From contig JAGLUC010000444.1 in assembly GCA_023134955.1 (NCBI GenBank), forward strand, positions 1-5,879: a stretch of DNA of 5,879 nt, given 5' to 3'. This document shows positions 1 through 4,657 of this stretch, one piece after another; position 1 is the first letter of the stretch; each line of letters starts with the position of its first letter. Made by a program: the position numbers and the translations under genes. Source of the stretch: Methylococcales bacterium (GTDB lineage Bacteria > Pseudomonadota > Gammaproteobacteria > Methylococcales > Methylomonadaceae). The notes beneath the pieces were generated by a model that saw nothing but the letters and a program-made list of their open reading frames with translations, was not told where the DNA came from and searched no databases.

Positions 1-114
1 AGCCAATGTGCTTTTTACTCGCCATACAACATTGACGCACTACCAGCACTCTTTCATAAGATGATAATTACCATGGATATTAATTGCTGGAAGCGGGTAA
101 TAACTGAAACTTAA
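1..114 (+). other. Possible C-terminal tail of an unrecognised upstream gene
   Basis: The plus-strand frame starting at base 1 is open for 37 codons and ends with TAA at 112-114. The peptide has mixed composition and matches no family I recognise. It may be the end of a gene that begins outside the window, but an open frame this short is expected by chance. A 10-bp perfect palindrome (CCTGATCAGG, 115-124) follows the stop directly. No ribosome binding site or terminator helps decide. Confidence 0.15.
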
Positions 115-160
115 CCTGATCAGGAGCTTTATATTATTTAAAACTTAATTTACAGTCTAA

Positions 161-492
161 TCATTCCTGCAACCATGCTAACGCATCATCCGAGGTTTCA
201 AAGTATTTAACCCCACCTGAAACAAACCAGGATGCCATTTTTTGTTACCAAAAATAGCAATTTTTTCAAATTCTCCATTGTGCTTTAATCCAAACTTAAA
301 ATCATTCCATGCGGCTCTAGGTTCCCAGCCTTCTAATTTTGAGCCATCAACAAAAACTTTTAATCTAGGTTGTTTAATGCCTTCCAGTGCAGAATCTACC
401 ATTGGATTAACATTTCATAACCTTCATGAGTTAACTTACCAGTCGCTTTAAATGACAGAAAAAACTCACTTCCTATTCTTTCTATTAATCAT
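161..492 (-). pseudogene. Decayed SpoIIAA-like (STAS/SEC14 domain) protein gene
   Basis: Read across frames, the minus strand gives almost a whole SpoIIAA-like protein (PF11964 type, usually about 120 residues). The segments in order are IERIGSEFFLSFKATGKLTH, EGYEML, MVDSALEGIKQPRLKVFVDG, SKLEGWEPRAAWNDFKFGLK, EFEKIAIFGNKKW, then WFVSGGVKYFE and DDALAWLQE with stop TGA at 163-161. Three lesions break it. An extra base near 486 separates the ATG at 492-490 from the coding frame. A base is missing at 403-404, where ATC-CA-ATG should read ATC-CCA-ATG. About nine codons are lost near 230-234, where KKW joins WFVSGG out of frame. The longest intact piece (402 to 178) ends in a nonsense tail. Family members are small cytoplasmic STAS-fold proteins of poorly known role. 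Three indels in about 330 bases, next to intact genes, point to real decay rather than base-calling error. Confidence 0.85.
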
Positions 493-541
493 CCCAAAAG
501 TTCTGGCAGGGTATTTTGACACTGTTTTATTAACACATAGT

Positions 542-619
542 GTAGTCCGTATGAAACGAAGTGTAATACGGGGTTTCGAGTCATCGGTACTCGTATTAGG
601 TAAATTTCATACGGACTAC
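542..619. repeat. REP doublet (REPIN-like) palindromic element
   Basis: Two copies of a REP-like unit face each other. Each outer end starts with the tetranucleotide GTAG followed by TCCGTATGAAA. The outer arms 542-556 and 605-619 are perfectly complementary over 15 bp. Inside each unit CCGTAT pairs with ATACG (547-552 with 566-571, and the mirrored version on the right). A further 7-bp match joins 564-570 to 592-598, and CGAGT/ACTCG (577-581, 589-593) closes the tip. The GTAG head plus imperfect palindrome is the hallmark of REP sequences moved by RAYT (TnpA-REP) transposases. No RAYT gene lies in the window. The element sits about 50 bases upstream of the dead SpoIIAA-like gene. Confidence 0.75.
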
Positions 620-625
620 TTTTTT

Positions 626-760
626 ATTACTGCGAGCACTTTTGGAACGATTAATATCAAGTAATCTGTTGATGATAAAGCTTACAGAATAAAACCAGAT
701 ATTACTAATTTTTCTTTAGCTGGTTTTAAAGAGGATGTTGCTATGTTGGGGATGAATTAA
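626..760 (+). other. Possible gene remnant with an internal stop
   Basis: One plus-strand frame reads ITASTFGTINIK, then TAA at 662-664, then SVDDKAYRIKPD with a further 19 residues ending in KEDVAMLGMN and TAA at 758-760. The 31-codon second part has protein-like composition (charged and hydrophobic residues alternating, no low complexity), so it may be the 3' end of a gene whose upstream part was lost when the REP doublet region formed. I do not recognise the family. No start codon or ribosome binding site fits it as a small gene, and chance cannot be excluded. Confidence 0.2.
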
Positions 761-783
761 TCTTAAATTGGGAGGTGTTTTAA

Positions 784-808
784 AATTTAGATAGTGGGTG
801 TCTAAATT
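784..808. repeat. Short inverted repeat, possible weak hairpin
   Basis: AATTTAGA (784-791) is perfectly complementary to TCTAAATT (801-808) across a 9-base spacer. The stem is AT-rich and no T-run follows on either strand, so a terminator role is doubtful. It lies 24 bases after the stop of the 626-760 remnant. Confidence 0.4.
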
Positions 809-837
809 GAGGAGGTTAAAGATTGAGGAGATTAAAG
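806..837. repeat. 16-bp tandem duplication
   Basis: Two adjacent 16-base units, ATTGAGGAGGTTAAAG (806-821) and ATTGAGGAGATTAAAG (822-837), differ at one base. A more degenerate relative starts near 767. The repeat abuts the terminator hairpin of the small membrane protein gene and looks like slippage in non-coding sequence. Confidence 0.7.
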
Positions 838-864
838 GTCTTCCATCAGAGAGATGAAAGACCT
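836..864 (-). terminator. Hairpin terminator of the small membrane protein gene
   Basis: Bases 836-847 pair with 853-864 (AGGTCTTCCATC against GATGAAAGACCT) with one internal mismatch and a 5-base loop. The hairpin starts about 10 bases beyond the minus-strand stop at 875. The T-run after it on the minus strand is short (TTAAT), so it may be a weak or partly RNA-stabilising terminator. Confidence 0.6.
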
Positions 865-874
865 AAATATCTTC

Positions 875-1066
875 TTATTCAGTGAAGTTATTATCGTATC
901 TTTTTACGCTAGATAGCGCAGCCGCATTACTCTCTAAAGTAGTATTAGCACCTTTCATTTCCAAATGTTTAACTTCATCTGCTTTTAACATCATAACTAA
1001 TGCGATAGAAAGAACTGCCATTACTGCAACGATAGTTATAAAGTTACTTTTTTCTTTTTCAGCCAT
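875..1066 (-). CDS. Small single-pass membrane protein, unknown function
   Basis: The product is 63 residues and I do not recognise its family. A charged N-terminus (MAEKEKSN) precedes one hydrophobic segment at about residues 9-27 (FITIVAVMAVLSIALVMML). A polar tail of about 35 residues follows, containing KADEVKHLEMKG and ending YDNNFTE. Basic and acidic residues flank the segment on both sides, so the topology is unclear; a cytoplasmic N-terminus and periplasmic tail is one reading. There is no lipobox and no clear cleavage site. The reading as a real gene rests on four features: GAGGA 8-9 bases before the ATG, a terminator hairpin just after the stop, a TTGACA-type promoter and a structured leader. 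The gene diverges from tatT. An overlapping plus-strand frame (882-1082) has no such signals. The function is open: it could be a small regulator or a subunit of a membrane complex. Confidence 0.72.
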   Translation of the reverse strand: MAEKEKSNFITIVAVMAVLSIALVMMLKADEVKHLEMKGANTTLESNAAALSSVKRYDNNFTE

Positions 1067-1103
1067 TTTAAATTCCTCATAAAGTGTTATTTATTATTTA
1101 AGA

Positions 1104-1147
1104 CTTCCTTTCCTCAAAGGAAGGCAACTTAAGGTTATTTAAGTTGC
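1104..1147 (-). promoter_or_regulatory. Two adjacent stem-loops in the leader of the small membrane protein
   Basis: CTTCCTTT (1104-1111) pairs perfectly with AAAGGAAG (1116-1123) over a 4-base loop. Directly next to it GCAACTTAA (1124-1132) pairs with TTAAGTTGC (1139-1147) over a 6-base loop. On the minus strand both lie in the untranslated leader, about 40-80 bases before the start codon. They could stabilise the mRNA, attenuate transcription or act as a protein-binding site. No known riboswitch motif was recognised. Confidence 0.5.
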
Positions 1148-1180
1148 AAGTCGAATGAATTGTTATTTTTCCGACGAGCT

Positions 1181-1211
1181 ATTTTAAACACAAGCTACGG
1201 TTTTGTGTCAA
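1181..1211 (-). promoter_or_regulatory. Sigma70-like promoter for the small membrane protein
   Basis: On the minus strand a perfect -35 TTGACA (1211-1206) is followed after 19 bases by TAAAAT (1186-1181), or after 18 bases by TTAAAA. Transcription would start near 1174, giving a leader of roughly 105-110 bases with two stem-loops. The spacer is slightly long, which is typical of regulated promoters. Confidence 0.5.
1188..1208. promoter_or_regulatory. Operator-like inverted repeat inside the small-protein promoter
   Basis: ACACAA (1188-1193) and TTGTGT (1203-1208) form a perfect 6-bp inverted repeat with centres 15 bases apart. It overlaps the -35 box and fills the spacer of the minus-strand promoter, the place where a repressor dimer would block polymerase. 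Half-sites this short can arise by chance, and no regulator gene is adjacent. Confidence 0.25.
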
Positions 1212-1374
1212 AATTATTGTATTTTTTTTGCATTTAAATTTTTCACATAGGAATGGATATACCTCATTTTATGGACTATCCTTTGATTTATCAGGAATAT
1301 TGGTTTAATGTTTAAAGCTGATGTTTAAAATTGTTACGGCATTGAATGCTGTCTTTTTTGTTTCGTTTTCTGGC

Positions 1375-1403
1375 TTGTTTAGTCATAGAAAAAGCACTAT
1401 AAA
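1375..1403 (+). promoter_or_regulatory. Sigma70-like promoter for tatT-dctP
   Basis: TTGTTT (1375-1380) and TATAAA (1398-1403) are separated by exactly 17 bases. The predicted start is near 1410, leaving a leader of only about 15 bases that contains the GGGG ribosome binding site of tatT. Confidence 0.5.
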
Positions 1404-1425
1404 AAATTATATTTTGGGGTAGGTG

Positions 1426-2286
1426 ATGCAAGTTTTAGGGTTAAAGTTTTTTGGGATATGTTTTATTATTGTTCATTTAAGTGCTTGTAGTTTTGTTGTA
1501 TCCAGAGCGACAGAAGATTTTGGGACAAATTTAACGCATGTCATTCTTAATCATAATGATCCTGAAACAATTACTGAAGCTATTCCGACTTATTTGTTGT
1601 TACTAGAGACCTTAGTGGTTGATGAGCCAGAAAATGAGGGTTTATTATCAACAACAGCTACTTTATATGGATCATATGTCAATTTAATAGCGGATAATCC
1701 CGATAGAAAAAAACAGTTAGCCGATAAAGCCATGTCTTATGCTTTAAAATCAGCCTGTGTTCATGGTGAAATATTTTGTGGACTTAATGAACAAAAATAT
1801 GACATATTTGAAAAAGCCATTAAGCAAACTACCATCAATGATATTGATATGTTGTATTCTGTAGGTACAGCATGGGCATTATGGATACAAACTCATAGTT
1901 CCGACTGGAATGCAATTGGACAGCTGGCTCAAGTTAAGTTGATTATGAGTCGGGTGATTGGGTTAGATGATACATATAAGAGGGGTAATGCTTATGTGTA
2001 TTTGGGTGTGTTAGCTACTATTTTACCCCCGGCATTAGGTGGTACACCTGATATTGGTAAGCAATATTTTGAAACAGCTCTCAAATTATCAGAACAAAAG
2101 AATTTAATGGTAAAGGTTGTTTATGCTAAACAATATGCTCGTATGATGTTTGACCGAGAGTTGCATGATCGCTTATTAAAAGAGGTACTTAGTGCCAATC
2201 TAAATGAGCCGGATTTAACCTTGATGAATACCATGGCAAAAAAACAGGCAAAAGACTTGTTAAACTCTGCTGATGAATATTTTTAA
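1426..2286 (+). CDS. tatT: TatT, TPR-type lipoprotein partner of a TRAP transporter
   Basis: This is the TatT component of TPR-protein-associated TRAP transporters, the family of Treponema pallidum Tp0956. These helical lipoproteins oligomerise and bind the TRAP solute-binding protein in the periplasm. The product is 286 residues from the ATG at 1426. A lipoprotein signal at residues 1-20 ends in the lipobox LSA-Cys21; Ser at +2 would not retain it in the inner membrane, so outer-membrane anchoring is expected. The rest is all-helical TPR-like repeat. The family signature is clear at about 203-222: ALGGTPDIGKQYFETALKLS. GTG at 1423 is an alternative start, but GGGG at 1416-1419 is better spaced for the ATG. 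Length is normal for the family and no lesion is seen. dctP follows after 64 bases, the usual pairing. Confidence 0.9.
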   Translation: MQVLGLKFFGICFIIVHLSACSFVVSRATEDFGTNLTHVILNHNDPETITEAIPTYLLLLETLVVDEPENEGLLSTTATLYGSYVNLIADNPDRKKQLADKAMSYALKSACVHGEIFCGLNEQKYDIFEKAIKQTTINDIDMLYSVGTAWALWIQTHSSDWNAIGQLAQVKLIMSRVIGLDDTYKRGNAYVYLGVLATILPPALGGTPDIGKQYFETALKLSEQKNLMVKVVYAKQYARMMFDRELHDRLLKEVLSANLNEPDLTLMNTMAKKQAKDLLNSADEYF

Positions 2287-2350
2287 AAGGAATTTAATTG
2301 GACACTTGATTTTAAATTAAGCTAGTCTTGAGAAATAGATTTTAATTTTA

Positions 2351-3388
2351 ATGAAAAGAATTTTTGATATGTTAAAAAAGTTAATTTATATGTTTTTATT
2401 ATTGCTTGTAAGCAATAGTGCTGTTCAAGCCTTTACCTTTAAAATTGCCACCTTATCACCTGATGGATCTGTATGGATGAATAAAATGCGTGCAGGTGCA
2501 AATGAGATTAATGAAAAAACTGACAATCGTGTGTCTTTTAAATTCTACCCTGGTGGTATTATGGGGGGAGATAAAAACGTATTAAGAAAAATGCAGTTTG
2601 GTCAATTACATGGAGCTGCCATGCCAAATACCGGATTGGCTAGTGTTTATCCCGATATTCAACTTTATAATTTGATTCTTAAATTTAAATCTTTACAAGA
2701 ACTTGATTATGCGCGAGAAAAGATGGATAGTTTTTTGCTTGCAGGGTTAAAAAAGAAAAAACTGGTTTCATTTGGTATTTCAGAAATGGGTTTTGCCTAT
2801 ATTATGTCTACAACTCCTGTCGCTAATCTCGCAGATCTTAGACAACAAAAAACCTGGGTACCCAATAGCCATAGAATTGCCATTCACGCTTTTGAAGCGT
2901 CTAAAATATCACCTATACCACTGCCTTTAAGGGATGTATTAATGGGTTTGCAGACGGGTATGATTAATGCTGTTGCAGGAACACCAACAGGAGCGTTAGC
3001 ATTACAGTGGCATACTAAAATAAAATACGTGACAGACGTGCCACTGTCATATATTTATGGGATATTTGTGATAAATGAAAAATCATTTAAAAAAATCTCC
3101 AAGAAAGATCAGCAAATTGTCACTAAGGTAATGAGGCAAGTCGTTATAGATATAGATAAACAAAGTCGTCAGGATAATCTAAACGCCATTGCTGCACTTA
3201 AAAGTCAAGGTATAGAGTTTGTAGCAGTAAAAGCTGGTGCGATAGCTGAATTAAAAAAGGTGATGGAAACAGCTAACCAAAAAATTATAAGAGCTAGTGG
3301 CTTATCAGAAAAACTGGTTAGGCAGTTAAACAGTTATTTGTCTGATTTTGCATCTAAAACCGTTCAGGTTGTTGGTGCTGGTGTATAG
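2351..3388 (+). CDS. dctP: TRAP transporter solute-binding protein, DctP family (TatT-associated type)
   Basis: This is a periplasmic binding protein that delivers a solute to a TRAP permease. A Sec signal peptide ends at about AVQA-27 when counted from the ATG at 2351. An in-frame ATG at 2369 gives a tidier signal (MLKKLIYMFLLLL); neither start has a good ribosome binding site. The mature start FTFKIATLSPDGSVW is typical of the class that travels with TatT. The hinge and binding region runs through ADLRQQKTWVPNSHR (161-175), PIPLPLRDVLMGLQTG (188-203) and ALQWHTKIKYVTD (217-229). Most DctP proteins that bind carboxylates have an arginine where this protein has Trp169 (KTWV), so the ligand is probably not a simple organic acid; that is inference. 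Length is full (345 residues). No dctQ or dctM follows, so the permease must lie elsewhere or be lost. Confidence 0.92.
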   Translation: MKRIFDMLKKLIYMFLLLLVSNSAVQAFTFKIATLSPDGSVWMNKMRAGANEINEKTDNRVSFKFYPGGIMGGDKNVLRKMQFGQLHGAAMPNTGLASVYPDIQLYNLILKFKSLQELDYAREKMDSFLLAGLKKKKLVSFGISEMGFAYIMSTTPVANLADLRQQKTWVPNSHRIAIHAFEASKISPIPLPLRDVLMGLQTGMINAVAGTPTGALALQWHTKIKYVTDVPLSYIYGIFVINEKSFKKISKKDQQIVTKVMRQVVIDIDKQSRQDNLNAIAALKSQGIEFVAVKAGAIAELKKVMETANQKIIRASGLSEKLVRQLNSYLSDFASKTVQVVGAGV

Positions 3389-3462
3389 TTTTGGTTGAGA
3401 GTTTTTGGGAATAGATTAAAGAGGTCTTGACCGATATATACTCTTCACGCTCAAGAACACCT

Positions 3463-3493
3463 CACCCAAGTACGCAACTTGTTGCGATGGGTG
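3463..3493. repeat. Hairpin inside the inverted-repeat element
   Basis: CACCCA (3463-3468) pairs with TGGGTG (3488-3493), and within it CGCAAC (3473-3478) pairs with GTTGCG (3481-3486). The two stems stack into one interrupted hairpin. It has no T-run. It lies just inside the left terminal repeat. Confidence 0.5.
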
Positions 3494-3499
3494 TTATTG

Positions 3500-3535
3500 T
3501 AAAGCATTGAAATAGATTGCTATTTCAATGCTTTA
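3500..3535. terminator. Perfect 15-bp hairpin, probable bidirectional terminator
   Basis: Bases 3500-3514 (TAAAGCATTGAAATA) pair perfectly with 3521-3535 over the 6-base loop GATTGC. AT-rich ends on both sides could let it stop transcription from dctP on the plus strand. On the minus strand it comes directly after the stop of the 3652-3533 open frame. There is no long T-run, so its strength is uncertain. Confidence 0.55.
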
Positions 3536-3652
3536 TTTCGGCAACTGCTCTTGCATTACTCTACTACATGCCTCCATGGCATTAAACAACGTCCATCGCG
3601 ATAAAAAAGTGCGTGCCAGATGGGATGCTCTTGAGTGAGAAGAGTATAAGTA
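3533..3652 (-). other. Possible remnant of a gene's C-terminus within the element
   Basis: The minus strand is open for 39 codons after a TAG at 3655-3653 and ends in TAA at 3535-3533, right at the base of the 3500-3535 hairpin. The inner part reads ARTFLSRWTLFNAMEACSRV, then MQEQLPK. It looks like a true protein C-terminus followed by its terminator, perhaps the last trace of the gene once carried by the element. The family is not recognised and the piece has no credible start, so it is not a working gene. Confidence 0.25.
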
Positions 3653-3767
3653 CTACTCCTTTAAAGATTCAGTTCAAGTATATTCAGGAGATTTAATTTG
3701 TAAGTGACTTCTGTTTAAAAATAAACTAACCTAGAGATAGTCTATAACTTTAAAGCGTTAAAAATTG

Positions 3768-4355
3768 ATGATGCAAGACAGAAAAGAATATAGAAAAAAT
3801 TTTAATGCCTCTGGCCAGCTCTATGTCTCAGGTGAAATATTGGACTTTAAATGTTACGATGTTTCAGTTAATGGGCTTTTGGCAGAAATAATACCAGGAT
3901 CGCTGTTAGTGGATATTAGTGATTTTGAAGCATTGTTACGTGAAAATGGTTCAGCAGAAATTTATGTTAAAAAATTAATGCTGACAGGTGAGGTTGATAT
4001 TGCCTGGGCTAAACAAGATGATGGCAAAATCATGTTGGGCTTAGAGTTTATAGATGTTATGTACAATGTCGATAAGATGTGGCGTAAGCGTCAATATTAT
4101 CGAAGTAATAAGAACTTTGTTGGATATTTGATTGCTGATGATAAAAAAATAGATTTTAAAGGTATTAATATATCTATGGACGGACTTGCTGTAAAAATAA
4201 CTGTAAGTGATGAGGACAATATTCTTAAGCCAGGGTATGTTGTTAAATTAATGGTTAATAATTTGGATATTAAGGGCTTAGGTAAGATTATTTGGATGGA
4301 GTCTTTAGATGAGCAATCTTGTATCGTTGGTCTCAGGTATTTGGCGATAGAGTAA
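3768..4355 (+). CDS. Tandem PilZ-domain protein, candidate c-di-GMP receptor
   Basis: The product is 195 residues from the ATG at 3768; the ATG at 3771 and a TTG at 3765 are alternatives, and none has a clear ribosome binding site. Two PilZ domains follow each other. In the first, R5-x-x-x-R9 (RKEYR) pairs with DVSVNG at 31-36. In the second, R108-x-x-x-R112 (RQYYR) pairs with NISMDG at 134-139. Both copies therefore keep the RxxxR and D/NxSxxG motifs that bind c-di-GMP in this family. There is no signal peptide or membrane segment, so it should act in the cytoplasm. The output is unknown: such proteins adjust motility, exopolysaccharide synthesis or pilus function by contacting partners. The gene stands alone, with the 212-bp element upstream and a convergent glutaredoxin gene 11 bases downstream. 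A TATAAC at 3743-3748 could be its -10 box, without a convincing -35. Confidence 0.88.
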   Translation: MMQDRKEYRKNFNASGQLYVSGEILDFKCYDVSVNGLLAEIIPGSLLVDISDFEALLRENGSAEIYVKKLMLTGEVDIAWAKQDDGKIMLGLEFIDVMYNVDKMWRKRQYYRSNKNFVGYLIADDKKIDFKGINISMDGLAVKITVSDEDNILKPGYVVKLMVNNLDIKGLGKIIWMESLDEQSCIVGLRYLAIE

Positions 4356-4366
4356 CTGCTCTAAAA

Positions 4367-4624
4367 CTAATTGGAAGAGAGTAATGGATCTAGTTTATTT
4401 GTAGTTTCTAAAGCATATAAATCATCAAAGCCCCCAATATGTAGATCATCAATAAAAATTTGAGGGACTGTTCTACATTTGGTCTTTTGCATTATTTCCT
4501 GGCGTAATTCAGGTTTAGATGCCAAGTTTATTTCTGTGTAAATAGCTCCTTTTTTTTCTAAAAGTTTTTTTGCCATAGTGCAGTATGGGCAAAGGTTAGC
4601 TGTGTAAATAATGATGTTTGGCAT
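4367..4624 (-). CDS. grxC: Glutaredoxin, dithiol CPYC type (GrxC/Grx3 family)
   Basis: This small cytoplasmic thiol-disulfide oxidoreductase uses glutathione to reduce protein disulfides and glutathionylated cysteines. At 85 residues it has the usual size of bacterial Grx3. The active site is C12-P-Y-C15. The cis-proline loop is T52-V53-P54 (RTVPQIFID), and the glutathione-binding GGFDD lies at 64-68. An extra cysteine at position 50 precedes the TVP loop, where arginine or another polar residue is more common; it could itself form a disulfide. The gene lies 33 bases after the aldolase gene on the same strand with no terminator between, so the two are probably co-transcribed. The nearest purine-rich site, GGAG at 4642-4639, is 14 bases from the ATG, which is rather far. 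The 3' end is convergent with the PilZ gene. Confidence 0.95.
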   Translation of the reverse strand: MPNIIIYTANLCPYCTMAKKLLEKKGAIYTEINLASKPELRQEIMQKTKCRTVPQIFIDDLHIGGFDDLYALETTNKLDPLLSSN

Positions 4625-4657
4625 GGTTATTTAGTATTCTCCAATGAGAGCTTTATT

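Larger units (their letters stand above)
3437..3648. mobile_element. 212-bp element with 25-bp terminal inverted repeats, MITE-like
   Basis: The left end TATACTCTTCACGCTCAAGA (3437-3456, continuing to 3461) and the reverse complement of the right end, TATACTCTTCTCACTCAAGA (from 3648 inward to 3624), match at 21 of 25 bases. Both ends begin with TATA, so a TA or TATA target duplication is possible. The inside holds two strong hairpins (3463-3493 and 3500-3535) but no intact gene, as in a non-autonomous miniature element or a worn-down insertion sequence. It fills the 379-base gap between dctP and the PilZ gene, where dctQM would be expected. The 48 bases before it and the 119 bases after it hold nothing else I can identify. 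I do not recognise the parent family. Confidence 0.55.

Noticed and set aside
115..124. Perfect palindrome CCTGATCAGG
   Set aside because: A single 10-bp palindrome with no loop or partner site is expected by chance over a few kilobases; mentioned only as context.
242..451. Plus-strand open frame of 69 codons
   Set aside because: It lies antisense to the SpoIIAA-like pseudogene, whose minus-strand frames carry clear family similarity; this is its shadow.
542..619. CRISPR repeat or attenuator
   Set aside because: There are only two units in inverted orientation with no spacers; the GTAG-headed palindromes fit a REP doublet far better.
452..664. Plus-strand open frame of 70 codons running through the REP doublet
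   Set aside because: Half of it is translated palindrome and the start overlaps the pseudogene; there is no ribosome binding site. Only the last 12 codons were kept as part of a possible remnant.
882..1082. Plus-strand open frame of 66 codons
   Set aside because: It is antisense to the small membrane protein gene, which has the ribosome binding site, promoter and terminator on the minus strand.
3576..3638. 20-codon plus-strand frame starting ATG GCA TTA
   Set aside because: There is no ribosome binding site, it is very short, and it lies within the inverted-repeat element opposite a longer coding-like frame.
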